From Mycolicibacterium hassiacum DSM 44199 (GTDB lineage Bacteria > Actinomycetota > Actinomycetes > Mycobacteriales > Mycobacteriaceae): a DNA stretch of 64,000 nt. Positions within the stretch are counted from its first letter, which is position 1. The number at the start of each line of letters is the position of its first letter. The stretch lies in assembly GCF_900603025.1 (NCBI RefSeq), contig NZ_LR026975.1:2418001-2482000 (forward strand), in the 5' to 3' direction. The notes beneath the pieces are model-generated. The model saw only the letters and a list, made by a program, of their open reading frames with translations. It was not told the DNA's origin and made no database searches. The translations under genes were made by a program, and so were the position numbers. This document shows, piece by piece, positions 26,419 through 34,878 of the stretch.

Positions 26419-27022
26419 CGCCCCAGTGCTCGCGGTCGGCGATGGCGCCTTGGGGTTTTGGAACGCGGTGCGCGAAGTGTTCCCGGCCACCCGTGAGCAG
26501 CGGTGCTGGTTTCACAAGCAAGCCAATGTCCTTGCCGCGCTGCCGAAATCAGCACACCCGTCGGCGTTGGCAGCGCTCAAAGAGATCTACAACGCCGAGG
26601 ATATCGACAAAGCCCAGGTCGCGGTCAAAGCCTTCGAGGTCGACTTCGGCGCCAAATATCCCAAGGCGGTCGCCAAGATCACCGACGATCTGGACACCCT
26701 GCTGGAATTCTACCGCTATCCCGCCGAGCACTGGATCCACCTACGCACCACGAATCCGATCGAAAGCACCTTCGCCACAGTGCGTTTGCGCACCAAAGTC
26801 ACCAAAGGTCCGGGGTCACGAGCAGCTGGTCTGGCCATGGCCTACAAGCTCATCGACGCCGCCGCGGCCCGCTGGCGCGCCGTCAACGCACCACACCTGG
26901 TCGCCCTGGTGCGCGCCGGCGCGGTCTTCCACAAGGGCAAACTGCTTGAACGCCCCACCGAGATCACCCCACCAACCCCGCCCTCAGACGGCGATCAGCA
27001 AGCCGGAACGGAGGTCGCCTGA
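26419..27022 (+). pseudogene. IS256-family transposase, C-terminal part
   Basis: Continues the split transposase from TAPVLAVGDGALGFWNA (second catalytic Asp) through REQRCWFHKQANVLAALP to TTNPIESTFATVRLRTK (catalytic Glu), and ends at 27022. The DDE triad is thus complete across the two parts, and the only damage is the nested insertion. Confidence 0.9.
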
Positions 27023-27055
27023 AACACCCCGATCCACAGGTCTTGACAATTCCTC

Positions 27056-27066
27056 CGCAATACCGA
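27056..27066. repeat. Target-site duplication, right copy
   Basis: CGCAATACCGA, the partner of 24066-24076. Confidence 0.85.
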
Positions 27067-27106
27067 CAGCGCTCAGACTCGCCAGAAACATTGCAACGCG
27101 ATTCAT
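27056..27106 (-). pseudogene. DUF732 secreted protein gene, 5' part (split by IS256-family element)
   Basis: ATG 27106 encodes MNRVAMFLASLSAVGIA, the first half of a signal peptide, and then enters the transposon end. The start overlaps the stop of the preceding DUF732 gene as ATGA, which supports this as the genuine start and shows that two DUF732 genes formed an operon. The rest of the gene is at 23742-24076. Confidence 0.85.
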
Positions 27107-27453
27107 GGATATCCGACCTCCGGGCAGATGTTGTCGACGGCGACGTGAACAAGAGTGCCTATCTCCGCCCGAGACGAGACCACACCCTGCGCCTCTAGGC
27201 TCTGCCAAACCCTCTCCTTGGCAGCCTCGGTGGATCCGCCACTACGCCGGACCGCACAAGTCAGATTGCCGAGTTGAACCAGCCGTTCGGCGGTAACGGG
27301 TGGGTGCACGTACCCGTACAGCTGAGCCAGGTACCTCTGTTCCACCGGCGATATCTCGTCCGGATCACCCCACGCGACTGGCCCCGGCCCCACAGGTGTC
27401 CCGAACACGGCGACAGGAGCAACCATCGCGCCAACGACTGCAATTGCACGCAT
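27103..27453 (-). CDS. Secreted DUF732 protein
   Basis: 116 residues from ATG 27453, which follows AAAGGGGGG. The signal peptide is MRAIAVVGAMVAPVAVFG. The DUF732 body (YLAQLYGYVHPPVTAERLVQ, NLTCAVRRSGGSTEAAKERV, VAVDNICPEVGYP) has the paired Cys residues of this mycobacterial exported family. It is first in a two-gene operon; the second is broken by the insertion. A longer in-frame start at 27516 has no ribosome site. Role unknown. Confidence 0.8.
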   Translation of the reverse strand: MRAIAVVGAMVAPVAVFGTPVGPGPVAWGDPDEISPVEQRYLAQLYGYVHPPVTAERLVQLGNLTCAVRRSGGSTEAAKERVWQSLEAQGVVSSRAEIGTLVHVAVDNICPEVGYP

Positions 27454-27483
27454 CGCGCCCCCCTTTCGCTCTTGCGCCGCAGA

Positions 27484-27497
27484 AAACGATATCGTTT
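27484..27497. promoter_or_regulatory. 14-bp palindrome upstream of the DUF732 operon
   Basis: A perfect AAACGATATCGTTT lies 31 bp before the ATG at 27453, where it would overlap the promoter. AT-rich against its surroundings. A likely dimer-binding operator; the regulator is unknown. Confidence 0.5.
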
Positions 27498-28209
27498 CCG
27501 AGTCATTCACGGACAAGAACGGCCAAGCATTTGGCGGATGAAATTCTCCTTATCGCCGGCTGGTCGAAAAGGCGGCGCGTCTGCGGTACCAGCGGATTTT
27601 CCTGCGTACTCAAGAAACAATATTTCGCCAAGCATCCGGGCTGCGTGGTTCTGGGAGTGGTTTCCATGAGACAACCGATTGCCGCGCTTCGAAAAAAGGT
27701 GTGGACGACTCCGCGGTACCGGTCACCTGATGCGCGCTTCGGCTCCGACAGTCGACAATTTGCCGCCAAGTCGGGCAGTGCCCCCTTCTGCGATGTCCCG
27801 AGTGGGTCCGGCCAGAGCCCTTCGCACCCCTCACCCCTTTCGGATCACCGGTGAGCAAAACCCTGGTGTTTTGCACCGCCGACGTGTCTCATGGACGTCG
27901 ACAGTCGCATCAGGAGCAGATCGAGGATGAACATGCAGTACGCGCAGGCGGTGATCGCCCATGAGGCCCCGCGCCGCCAGCGCCTTGCCGTCACCCCGCA
28001 CGCGACCGACACCAATCCGGGGGAACTGGCCCGGTACGCCGCCGCCGCCTCGCTCCCCCGTGACCTCGCCTGCCACTGTCTGTAGAACTGCTCCCTGGGT
28101 CCCATCGACTGCCGCACCGCCTCGCGCGACGCGCGGGGAAACGTGTCGTGCATCACGGCCACCCGTTAGGCTCATCGCAGGCCAACCGGTTGGAACCCCA
28201 GGGTGGAAC
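27498..28209. other. Gene-poor interval
   Basis: 712 bp in which I cannot support a gene. Two overlapping short frames (minus 27845-28162 and plus 27891-28085) compete and neither has a clear ribosome site or family. A hairpin GCAAAAC/GTTTTGC with a 6-base loop lies at 27855-27874. It is probably decayed DNA at the edge of the insertion hot spot. Confidence 0.4.
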
Positions 28210-28629
28210 ATGATTCGCCAACTCTTCGCCGCCGTCGCACTCGCGGGCGCCGCGGTGTGCGCCGCCCCGGCCGCGGCCGCCGACGACCTGCTGTACTTCG
28301 ACTCCCCCGGCCGTTACCCCAATGACGTGCCGGGCATGAACTACGAGGCCCGCCTCGCCGCCCCGTGCACGAACCTGCAGCGGTTCACCTTCGGCCGGGG
28401 ACCTGGCGGCGAGGTGCTGCAGTGCCGGTGGATCGAGAACCAGTGGCCGCCGGTCTACACCGGTTTCTGGGTCGCCACCTACGAACTGTTCGGTGTGCAG
28501 GAGACGGGCGCGCCGTGCCCCAAGCCGCAGGCGGCCGCCCAGCATCCCGACGGCCGGCCCATGGTGTGCCGCGGCGCGGACGGCTGGCAGCCGGGCATCT
28601 TCACCCGCGAGGGATTCTTCCCGCTGTGA
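28210..28629 (+). CDS. Small secreted protein
   Basis: 139 residues from ATG 28210. The signal peptide MIRQLFAAVALAGAAVCAAPAAA is followed by a compact Cys/Trp/Tyr-rich domain (APCTNLQRFTFGRGPGGEVLQCRWIENQWPP, continuing to GADGWQPGIFTREGFFPL) with four Cys that could form two disulfides. Exported mycobacterial protein of unknown function. An upstream in-frame extension to 27961 lacks signal character and is not used. Its end overlaps the convergent AraC-type gene by 29 bp. Confidence 0.75.
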   Translation: MIRQLFAAVALAGAAVCAAPAAAADDLLYFDSPGRYPNDVPGMNYEARLAAPCTNLQRFTFGRGPGGEVLQCRWIENQWPPVYTGFWVATYELFGVQETGAPCPKPQAAAQHPDGRPMVCRGADGWQPGIFTREGFFPL

Positions 28630-29053
28630 ACCCGCCGCCCGGCACCGGACGGTCTCGGGAGGCGCGCAGGGTCTGGCTCGGCGGCTCGCCGAAGGTGCGC
28701 TTGTAGGCGGCGCTGAACCGCCCGGCGTGATGGAAGCCCCACCGCTTGGCGACGTCCATCACCGTCTCGCGGGTCGGATCGGCGGTCTCCAGGTCCCTGT
28801 GCGCGTGGTCGAGCCGCACCTGGCGCAGATAGCCCAACGGTGTGGTGCCCAGGTGCCGCCGGAACATGTACTGCACCGACCGGGGCGTGACGTTCACCGA
28901 CGAGGCGATGTCACCGACCGTGATTCGGCGCTGCGCGTTCTGGTGGATGAACGCCACCGCATCGCGCAGCGCCTCCGGTTGGCGATCCGAACCACGCGCA
29001 CTGCCTGTCACTCGACACGGACTACCCGCTGGCGCGTCGGCCGAAAACGACAC
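28601..29053 (-). CDS. AraC-family DNA-binding regulator (HTH domain only)
   Basis: About 150 residues, nearly all the double helix-turn-helix of AraC/XylS proteins. The first HTH is RITVGDIASSVNVTPRSVQYMFRRHLG and the second is VMDVAKRWGFHHAGRFSAAYKRTFGEPP. There is no recognisable N-terminal ligand domain, so it is shorter than the usual 250-300 residues. It is divergent from clpC2 with about 50 bp between the starts, suggesting a shared control region. Confidence 0.85.
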   Translation of the reverse strand: MSFSADAPAGSPCRVTGSARGSDRQPEALRDAVAFIHQNAQRRITVGDIASSVNVTPRSVQYMFRRHLGTTPLGYLRQVRLDHAHRDLETADPTRETVMDVAKRWGFHHAGRFSAAYKRTFGEPPSQTLRASRDRPVPGGGFTAGRIPRG

Positions 29054-29105
29054 CCTGCGTCAACCGGGGGTTGACCAGCATAAGACGTCAACCTAGAGAT
29101 GACGC

Positions 29106-29837
29106 ATGACGCGACCCGCCAAGATCACCAACCCGGTCCGGCTCGACGACCTCATCGACGCGATCCGGTCGGTGCACTCCGATCCGCTCGACCAGTTGAC
29201 CGACGCGGTGCTCGCGGCCGAGGCCCTCGGCGAGATCGCCGACCACCTCATCGGCCACTTCGTGGACCAGGCCCGCCGGTCGGGCGCGTCGTGGACCGAG
29301 ATCGGAAGATGCATGGGCGTCACCAAGCAGGCCGCGCAGAAGCGCTTCACCCCCAAGGTGCCCACCGAGGCCCTGGACCCGAACGCCGGCTTCGGCCGGT
29401 TCACCCCGCGCGCCCGCAACGTCGTCATCGCCGCCCAGAACAAGGCGCACGCCGCCCGCAACACCGAGATCGGCCCCGAGCATCTGCTGCTGGCCCTGTT
29501 CGACGATCCGGAATCGCTGGCGGTGCGGCTGCTGGTCGGCCAGAACATCACCGCCGACGCGGTCACCGCCGCGGTTACCCTGCCGCCGGCCACCGAGGGC
29601 GACGTGCCCGCGCTGATCCCGTTCGACGCCGCGGCCAGGAAAGTGCTCGAGCTGACCTTCCGTCAGGCACTTCGCCTGGGACACAACTACATCGGCACCG
29701 AGCACATCGTGCTGGCGATGCTCGAAGCCGAAGACGGCGACGGCCCGCTGAACCGCCTCGGCGTGGACGGCGACCGGTTCGAGAACGATCTGGCCGCCGC
29801 ACTCGAACCCTTCCAGCCGCCCCGGCCACAACAGTGA
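29106..29837 (+). CDS. clpC2: ClpC2: Clp N-domain protein without AAA modules
   Basis: A 243-residue protein. Residues about 10-90 hold a helical, HTH-like region (SGASWTEIGRCMGVTKQAAQKRF). From FTPRARNVVIAAQNKA there are two Clp-N repeats (HLLLALFDDPESLAVRLL; HIVLAMLEAEDGDGPLNRLG) closely resembling the ClpC1 N-terminal domain. No ATPase or ClpP-loop. It matches Rv2667. Mycobacterial ClpC2 has been reported to bind cyclic peptides that target ClpC1, acting as a sponge. The HTH-like part suggests it also binds DNA, possibly its own promoter. Confidence 0.9.
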   Translation: MTRPAKITNPVRLDDLIDAIRSVHSDPLDQLTDAVLAAEALGEIADHLIGHFVDQARRSGASWTEIGRCMGVTKQAAQKRFTPKVPTEALDPNAGFGRFTPRARNVVIAAQNKAHAARNTEIGPEHLLLALFDDPESLAVRLLVGQNITADAVTAAVTLPPATEGDVPALIPFDAAARKVLELTFRQALRLGHNYIGTEHIVLAMLEAEDGDGPLNRLGVDGDRFENDLAAALEPFQPPRPQQ

Positions 29838-29876
29838 GCCGGGAATGAATTTTGTCCGCCCGCGGTCGAACCCGGT

Positions 29877-30305
29877 ATGAGACTCGACGACTCCGCTCGC
29901 GCTCTGATCGGTGACGCCGCCGAGGCGACGCTGGTGACCCTCAACCCGGACGGCAGCCCACAGGTCTCGCTGGTGTGGGTGGCCCGCGAGACCACCCCCG
30001 ACGGCGACGACGAACTGGTGGTCGCCCACCTCTCCGAGCACCGGAAGGTGCGCAACGTCCGCCGCGATCCGCGCGTCGCGCTGACCATCCTCGCGCCCGA
30101 CACGGGTGGGCAGCTCCTGCGGCCGTTCCTGGCGATCACCGGCACCGCGCGGATCGTCGAGGGCGGCGCACCCGAACTGCTCGGAAGACTCGCCGCCGCG
30201 CTCATCGGTCCGGACTCCGGATTTCCGCCCGAAGGAGCGCCGCCCGGCTATCTGACCCGCATCCGGATCGACAAGGTCGGCGGGGTCGGCCCGTGGGCGC
30301 AGTGA
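29877..30305 (+). CDS. PPOX-class FMN/F420-binding protein
   Basis: A 142-residue split beta-barrel protein of the pyridoxamine-phosphate-oxidase-like superfamily. LVTLNPDGSPQVSLVWVARE and HRKVRNVRRDPRVALTILAPD are the cofactor-binding segments typical of actinobacterial F420- or FMN-dependent members. A small oxidoreductase of unknown substrate. It follows clpC2 by 39 bp on the same strand and may be co-transcribed. Confidence 0.8.
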   Translation: MRLDDSARALIGDAAEATLVTLNPDGSPQVSLVWVARETTPDGDDELVVAHLSEHRKVRNVRRDPRVALTILAPDTGGQLLRPFLAITGTARIVEGGAPELLGRLAAALIGPDSGFPPEGAPPGYLTRIRIDKVGGVGPWAQ

Positions 30306-30360
30306 GCCCGCGACCCGGGAAGTTTCTGTAACACGTTTCAACGTGTGCGATCATGCGGGG

Positions 30361-30855
30361 ATGCGACGCTGGTTGGTAACCCTGATCGCCGCCGTGTTCA
30401 CCGCCGCCGGTCTGGTCGTCCCCGCTGAGGCGACCGCCGCGCCCACCCCGATCGGGCGGCTCGGCGAGACCCTGCGGATCGAGGTCAAAGGCATCGTCGC
30501 CGACATCACGGTGCACAGCATCGACCCCTCACCGGTCCCGCCGGGCTTCGGCCATCCCCCACGTCCGCCGCGCCACCAGGTGTGGCGGGCCTGGGTCACC
30601 GTGCACACCGTCCAGGCGCCCAACCCGTACGCGCAGTCGATCACCTACCAGTTCCGCGGCGTCACGCCGACCGGCGACGCCTACGAGCCGCGCATCACCG
30701 ACGCACCCGACGACCTGCAGCGCGCTCTGCAGAACGCGCCGGCGGGGTCGACGGTCAGCGGCGCGGTGTTCTGGGACTGCTACCGCGACCTGGTGTCCAA
30801 CGTGGTGCTGCTGGACAAGGCCACCGGCTATCACCTGGCCCAGTGGAACGTCTAG
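30361..30855 (+). CDS. Exported protein, Rv2668-like
   Basis: 164 residues from ATG 30361. The signal peptide is MRRWLVTLIAAVFTAAGLVV, with processing after about EATAA. The mature part is a beta-rich domain (LRIEVKGIVADITVHSID, QVWRAWVTVHTVQAPNPYAQ, SGAVFWDCYRDLVSNVVLLD) of the DUF1942/MPT63-like immunoglobulin type. The GTG at 30343 would add six residues without improving the ribosome site. Same position as Rv2668, overlapping the GNAT gene by 13 bp. Confidence 0.78.
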   Translation: MRRWLVTLIAAVFTAAGLVVPAEATAAPTPIGRLGETLRIEVKGIVADITVHSIDPSPVPPGFGHPPRPPRHQVWRAWVTVHTVQAPNPYAQSITYQFRGVTPTGDAYEPRITDAPDDLQRALQNAPAGSTVSGAVFWDCYRDLVSNVVLLDKATGYHLAQWNV

Positions 30856-31403
30856 GCGCGCGTATCGAGATCGTCCCCGCCGCCGCGGACGACGCCGCCG
30901 CGCTCGCCGACGTGGCCGCCCGCACCTTCCCGCTCGCCTGCCCGGACTCGGTGTCGGCCGACGACATCGCCGCGTTCCTCGACGAGAACCTCTCCGAGGA
31001 GCGGTTCCGCAGCTACCTGGCCGATCCGGCCCGGGTGGTGCTGATCGCGCGGAGCGAGGGCCGAATCATCGGCTACGCCATGCTGATCGACGGCCCCGGC
31101 GCCGACGAGCAGGTGCACCGGGCCGTCACCGCGCGGCCCACCGCGGAGTTGTCGAAGATCTACGTGCTGCCCGACCACCACGGCGGCGGGGCGGCCGCCG
31201 GTCTGATGACCGGCGCGCTGCGGGCCGCCGCCGCGCGCGGCGCCCGGTCGGTGTGGCTCGGGGTCAACCAGCGCAACGCGCGGGCGCAGCGGTTCTACAC
31301 CAAGCAGGGCTTCACCGTCTGCGGCACCCGCTCGTTCCGGCTGGGCGGCCACCTCGAGAGCGACTACGTGATGGAGCGCCCCCTCAACGACCCCGGCACC
31401 TAG
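30843..31403 (+). CDS. GNAT-family N-acetyltransferase
   Basis: 186 residues from GTG 30843. The GCN5 fold is clear: VVLIARSEGRIIGYAMLIDG (beta 2-4), then LSKIYVLPDHHGGGAAAGLMTGALRAA with the acetyl-CoA pyrophosphate loop (HHGGGAAAGL, an RxxGxG/A variant lacking the usual Arg), and VWLGVNQRNARAQRFYTKQGF. Equivalent to Rv2669. Substrate unknown. Confidence 0.85.
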   Translation: MERLGARIEIVPAAADDAAALADVAARTFPLACPDSVSADDIAAFLDENLSEERFRSYLADPARVVLIARSEGRIIGYAMLIDGPGADEQVHRAVTARPTAELSKIYVLPDHHGGGAAAGLMTGALRAAAARGARSVWLGVNQRNARAQRFYTKQGFTVCGTRSFRLGGHLESDYVMERPLNDPGT

Positions 31404-32425
31404 CTGGGCGTCGGCTCCCGCGACAGCGCCAGCAGCCGCGAGATCGCCCGCAGGTACTTCTTGCGGAACCCGCCGGCGAGCATCTCCTCGCTGAAGATGG
31501 TGTCGAGTTTCTCGCCGGAGGCGGTCACCGGAATGCCCGCGTCGTAGAGCCGGTCGGTCAGCGACACCAGCCGCAGCGCAACGTTCTGGTCGTCGATGCG
31601 GTGCACTCCGGTGATGAAGACCGCCTTCACCCCTTCGATCAGGGTCAGGTACCGCGACGGGTGCATGGTGGCCAGGTGGTCGCACAGCGCGTCGAAGTCG
31701 TCCAGCGTCGCGCCCGGGGTTCGCGCGGCGCGGGCGGCGACCTCCTCGTCGGACAGCGGCTCCGGCGCGGCGGGCAGATCGCGGTGCCGGTAGTCCGGGC
31801 CGTCGATCCGCACGGTCGTGAAAATCGATGCGAGCGTGTTGATCTCGCGCAGAAAGTCCTGGGCCGCGAACCGGCCCTCGCCGAGTTGTTCGGGCAGCGT
31901 GTTCGAGGTGGCCGCGATCGACACCCCGCGCTCGACGAGCGCGGAGAGCAGCCGCGAGATCAGCGTGGTGTTGCCCGGGTCGTCGAGTTCGAATTCGTCG
32001 ATGCACACCACCACGTAGTCGTCGAGCAGCTCGATGCACTCGGTGAAGCCGAAAACCCCTGCCAATTGGGTCAACTCGCCGAACGTGGCGAACGCCTTGG
32101 GCTCGGGCAGCCGGAAGTACGTCGACGCCAACAGGTGGGTCTTGCCCACCCCGAACCCCCCGTCGAGGTACAGCCCGACGCCGGGCAGCACCTCGCGGCG
32201 GCCGAACAGCTTCTTCTTGCCGGCCCGCCGCGCCACGGCCTCGTCGCAGAACCGCAGGCACGCCTGCACCGCGGCGGCCTGCGTCGGCTCGGCCGGATCG
32301 GGCAGGTAGGTGTCGAAGCTCACGTCGGCGAAGGTGGGTGGCGGCACCAGCTGGGCGATCAACCGCTCCGGCGTGACCTGCGGATGCCGATCGACCAGAT
32401 GAGCCACCTCATCAGACCCGTGCAT
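31400..32425 (-). CDS. AFG1/ZapE-like AAA ATPase
   Basis: 341 residues from ATG 32425, preceded by AAGGTG; a TTG at 32452 is a weaker alternative. Walker A is GGFGVGKTHLLAS, Walker B is YVVVCIDEFELDDPG, and sensor SIAATSNTLPEQLGEG. This is the AFG1/LACE1 (ZapE) family, ATPases linked to cell division or membrane protein turnover. In the place of Rv2670c. It converges on the GNAT gene and diverges from ribD. Confidence 0.88.
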   Translation of the reverse strand: MHGSDEVAHLVDRHPQVTPERLIAQLVPPPTFADVSFDTYLPDPAEPTQAAAVQACLRFCDEAVARRAGKKKLFGRREVLPGVGLYLDGGFGVGKTHLLASTYFRLPEPKAFATFGELTQLAGVFGFTECIELLDDYVVVCIDEFELDDPGNTTLISRLLSALVERGVSIAATSNTLPEQLGEGRFAAQDFLREINTLASIFTTVRIDGPDYRHRDLPAAPEPLSDEEVAARAARTPGATLDDFDALCDHLATMHPSRYLTLIEGVKAVFITGVHRIDDQNVALRLVSLTDRLYDAGIPVTASGEKLDTIFSEEMLAGGFRKKYLRAISRLLALSREPTPS

Positions 32426-32460
32426 GGCAGGCACCTTAGCGGCGTGCTCCAATGGCCTTC

Positions 32461-33252
32461 ATGGCCGATACCGCTGCCGGGGTGCGGTTCACCGTGCTCG
32501 GCCCCACCGACACCGTCGACGACGAGCGGGTGTCGGAGTTCTACGCCTATCCCGATGCGCGGCCCGACCGCCCCGCCCCGGGACGCTGCTGGGTGCGCGG
32601 CAACATGATCACCAGCATCGACGGCGCCGCGACCGCGTCCGGCAAGACGGCCCGGCTCGGCGGGCCCGGGGACCGCACCCTGTTCGCGCTGATGCGCTAC
32701 GCCGCGGATGTGATCCTCGTCGGCGCGGCCACGGTGCGGGTGGAGAACTACTCCGGCGCGCAGATGCCGGTCGCCCAGCGCAACGTCCGCCAACGCCGCG
32801 GGCAGGCCGAGGTGCCGCCGCTGGCGATCGTGACCCGCACCGGCGACCTCGATCCCGACGCGCGCTGTTTCACCCGCACCGAGGTGCCGCCGCTGGTGTT
32901 CACCTGTACCGACGCCTACGAGACCACCCGCAGCCGGCTGGGTGCGGCCGCGGAGGTGATCGACGCGTCGGGGTCGGCCACCGACAGCGTCGACGTCTCC
33001 GCCGTGCTGGCGGTCCTGGCCCGGCGCGGGCTGTGGCGGGTGCTCGCCGAGGGTGGTCCGGTGTTGTTGAGCCAGTTGATCACCGCCGATCTGCTCGACG
33101 AGCTGTGTCTGACCGTCGCGCCCTACCTGGTCGGCGGGTCCGGTCCCCGGATCGTCTCCGGCACCGGCGAGGTGCTCACCCGGATGCGGCCGGCGCATCT
33201 GCTCTCCGACGCCGACGGCTATCTCTACACCCGCTACGTGCGGGGCACCTGA
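32461..33252 (+). CDS. ribD: RibD C-terminal-domain reductase
   Basis: 263 residues from ATG 32461 (an ATG nine bases upstream is possible). A single RibD_C/DHFR-like Rossmann domain: WVRGNMITSIDGAATASGKT, DVILVGAATVRVENYSGAQM, LWRVLAEGGPVLLSQLITADLLDELCLTV. No deaminase domain. It is predicted to be an NADPH-dependent reductase of the riboflavin type. The M. tuberculosis counterpart Rv2671 has been reported to supply dihydrofolate reductase activity. Confidence 0.88.
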   Translation: MADTAAGVRFTVLGPTDTVDDERVSEFYAYPDARPDRPAPGRCWVRGNMITSIDGAATASGKTARLGGPGDRTLFALMRYAADVILVGAATVRVENYSGAQMPVAQRNVRQRRGQAEVPPLAIVTRTGDLDPDARCFTRTEVPPLVFTCTDAYETTRSRLGAAAEVIDASGSATDSVDVSAVLAVLARRGLWRVLAEGGPVLLSQLITADLLDELCLTVAPYLVGGSGPRIVSGTGEVLTRMRPAHLLSDADGYLYTRYVRGT

Positions 33253-33277
33253 GGCGTCGATCAGTACTGTGGTCGAC

Positions 33278-34843
33278 ATGCATCGACGTCTGCTCCGGGC
33301 GCTGGGCGCCTCGACGATCGTGCTGTCCACCGTGCTGGCCGGCTGCTCGCCGGGGCTCGCCGCCAACCCGCGGTTCGCCACCGACTCCGGGGCGAAACCG
33401 CAGGGCCAACCGGAGGTTCGCCCGGAGGAACCCGGTACCCCGCCCATCGAAGCGCCTAAGAACGACCTGTCGTGGCGGGACTGCACCGCCCAGCTGTTCG
33501 GCGGGGCGTCGGTGCCGGCGGCGCCCGGGGTGAAGCTGGAATGCGCCACCTACGACGCCGATCTGGACCCGATCAAGGGCGCGTCCGGCACCATCAGCAT
33601 CGGCGTGGTGCGCGCCACCACCGCCCAGACCCCCGACGACGCAGGGCCGCTGGTGTTCACCACCGGCTCGGACCTGCCGAGCTCGGTGCAGCTGCCGGTG
33701 TGGCTGTCCCGCTCCGGCGCCGACGTGCTCAAGACCCGCCCGATCGTGGCGGTGGACCGGCGCGGCATGGGGCTGTCGGACGCGGTCGAGTGCCGCGAAC
33801 TCTACGACCGGCAGACGATGCTCGATCAGGCGCAGTTCATGTCCGGGGACGACCCGGTGGCCAACCTCGGCGAGGTCACCCAGACCGCGACCACCAACTG
33901 CACCGACACGATCGCCCCGGGAGACTCGGCCTACGACAACGCGCACGCCGCCGAGGACATCGAACGGCTGCGCAGCCTGTGGGACGTGCCGTCGCTGGCG
34001 CTGGTGGGCATCGGCAACGGCGCGCAGGTGGCGCTCGCCTACGCGGGCAGCCACCCCAACAAGGTCGCGCGCCTGGTGCTCGATTCCGGGCTGCCGCTGG
34101 GCATCGCCGCCGAGACCGCCATGGAGCAGCGGGTCAAGGGCCAGCAGGCGGCGCTGAACGCCTGGGCCGCCCAGTGCGTGGCGATCAACTGCCCGGCCGC
34201 CCCCGACCCGAAGGGGGCCGTCGACGCGGTGCTGGCGTCGGTCCGCGGTTTCACCACCACCACCTCGCGTTCGGTGGCCACCGTGACCGACGCGATCGTG
34301 ACCGCGCTGGCCTATCCGCGCGGTGACCGGGTCGCGGCCACCAACCAGCTGGGTGCGGCGATCGCGGCGGCCCGCGGCGGCGACTGGGGCCCGATGACCG
34401 AGCTCATCGACCGGGCCGAGGAGCTGCGCAACACCGACGGCCAGTTCATCAACAGCTGCAGCGACGCGCTGGCCCGGCCCACCCCCAACCGGGTGCGTGA
34501 GCTCGTGGTGGCCTGGGCCAAGACCTACCCGCAGTTCGGCCGGGTCGGGGCGCTGAACCTGGTCAAATGCCTGAACTGGCCGAGCGGGTCGGCGGCCAAG
34601 GACCCCGAGCGGCTCGAGATCCCGGTGCTGCTGCTCGGCACCCAGAACGACCCGATCGTCGGCAACGAGGGTGTCGCGGCGGTGGCGGCCACGATCATCA
34701 ACGCCGGCGCGCCCAGCCGGCGGGTGATGTGGCAGGGCACCGGCCACGGCGCCTCGGTGTACTCGCCGTGCGCGCTGCCGCCGGTGCTGGGCTACCTCGA
34801 CAGCGGCAAACTGCCCGAGACCGACACGTTCTGCCCCGCCTGA
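33278..34843 (+). CDS. Lipoprotein of the TAP-like alpha/beta hydrolase family, nucleophile Ser missing
   Basis: 521 residues from ATG 33278. The lipobox is VLSTVLAGCSPG. The body matches the S33 tripeptidyl-aminopeptidase-like family (TTGSDLPSSVQLPVWLS, VDRRGMGLSDAVEC, ending with a TAP C-terminal domain). The Asp (LLLGTQNDPIVG) and His (WQGTGHGASVY) of the triad are present, but the nucleophile elbow reads LVGIGNGAQVALAYAG: Gly stands where GXSXG needs Ser. It may be a non-catalytic binding protein, or it may use another residue. Same place as Rv2672. Confidence 0.82.
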   Translation: MHRRLLRALGASTIVLSTVLAGCSPGLAANPRFATDSGAKPQGQPEVRPEEPGTPPIEAPKNDLSWRDCTAQLFGGASVPAAPGVKLECATYDADLDPIKGASGTISIGVVRATTAQTPDDAGPLVFTTGSDLPSSVQLPVWLSRSGADVLKTRPIVAVDRRGMGLSDAVECRELYDRQTMLDQAQFMSGDDPVANLGEVTQTATTNCTDTIAPGDSAYDNAHAAEDIERLRSLWDVPSLALVGIGNGAQVALAYAGSHPNKVARLVLDSGLPLGIAAETAMEQRVKGQQAALNAWAAQCVAINCPAAPDPKGAVDAVLASVRGFTTTTSRSVATVTDAIVTALAYPRGDRVAATNQLGAAIAAARGGDWGPMTELIDRAEELRNTDGQFINSCSDALARPTPNRVRELVVAWAKTYPQFGRVGALNLVKCLNWPSGSAAKDPERLEIPVLLLGTQNDPIVGNEGVAAVAATIINAGAPSRRVMWQGTGHGASVYSPCALPPVLGYLDSGKLPETDTFCPA

Positions 34844-34878
34844 TTCACCGGCGCGGCGGGGTCGGGTACGGTGCGCAC

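Larger units (their letters stand above)
24077..27055 (+). mobile_element. IS256-family insertion sequence, interrupted
   Basis: Without the nested element it is 1483 bp. Its ends are imperfect inverted repeats sharing CCTGTGGAT (left ...TCAGAACCTGTGGAT, right ...TCAAGACCTGTGGAT on the opposite strand), with about 17 matches in 22. It is flanked by the 11-bp duplication and inserted into the signal-peptide region of a DUF732 gene. The transposase gene is itself split by an IS110-family element, so this copy cannot move by itself. Confidence 0.85.

Noticed and set aside
27845..28162. A 105-residue minus-strand frame with a hydrophobic stretch, and an overlapping 64-residue plus-strand frame (27891-28085)
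   Set aside because: They compete for the same DNA, neither has a ribosome site, and the minus frame ends inside a hairpin. Neither can be supported.
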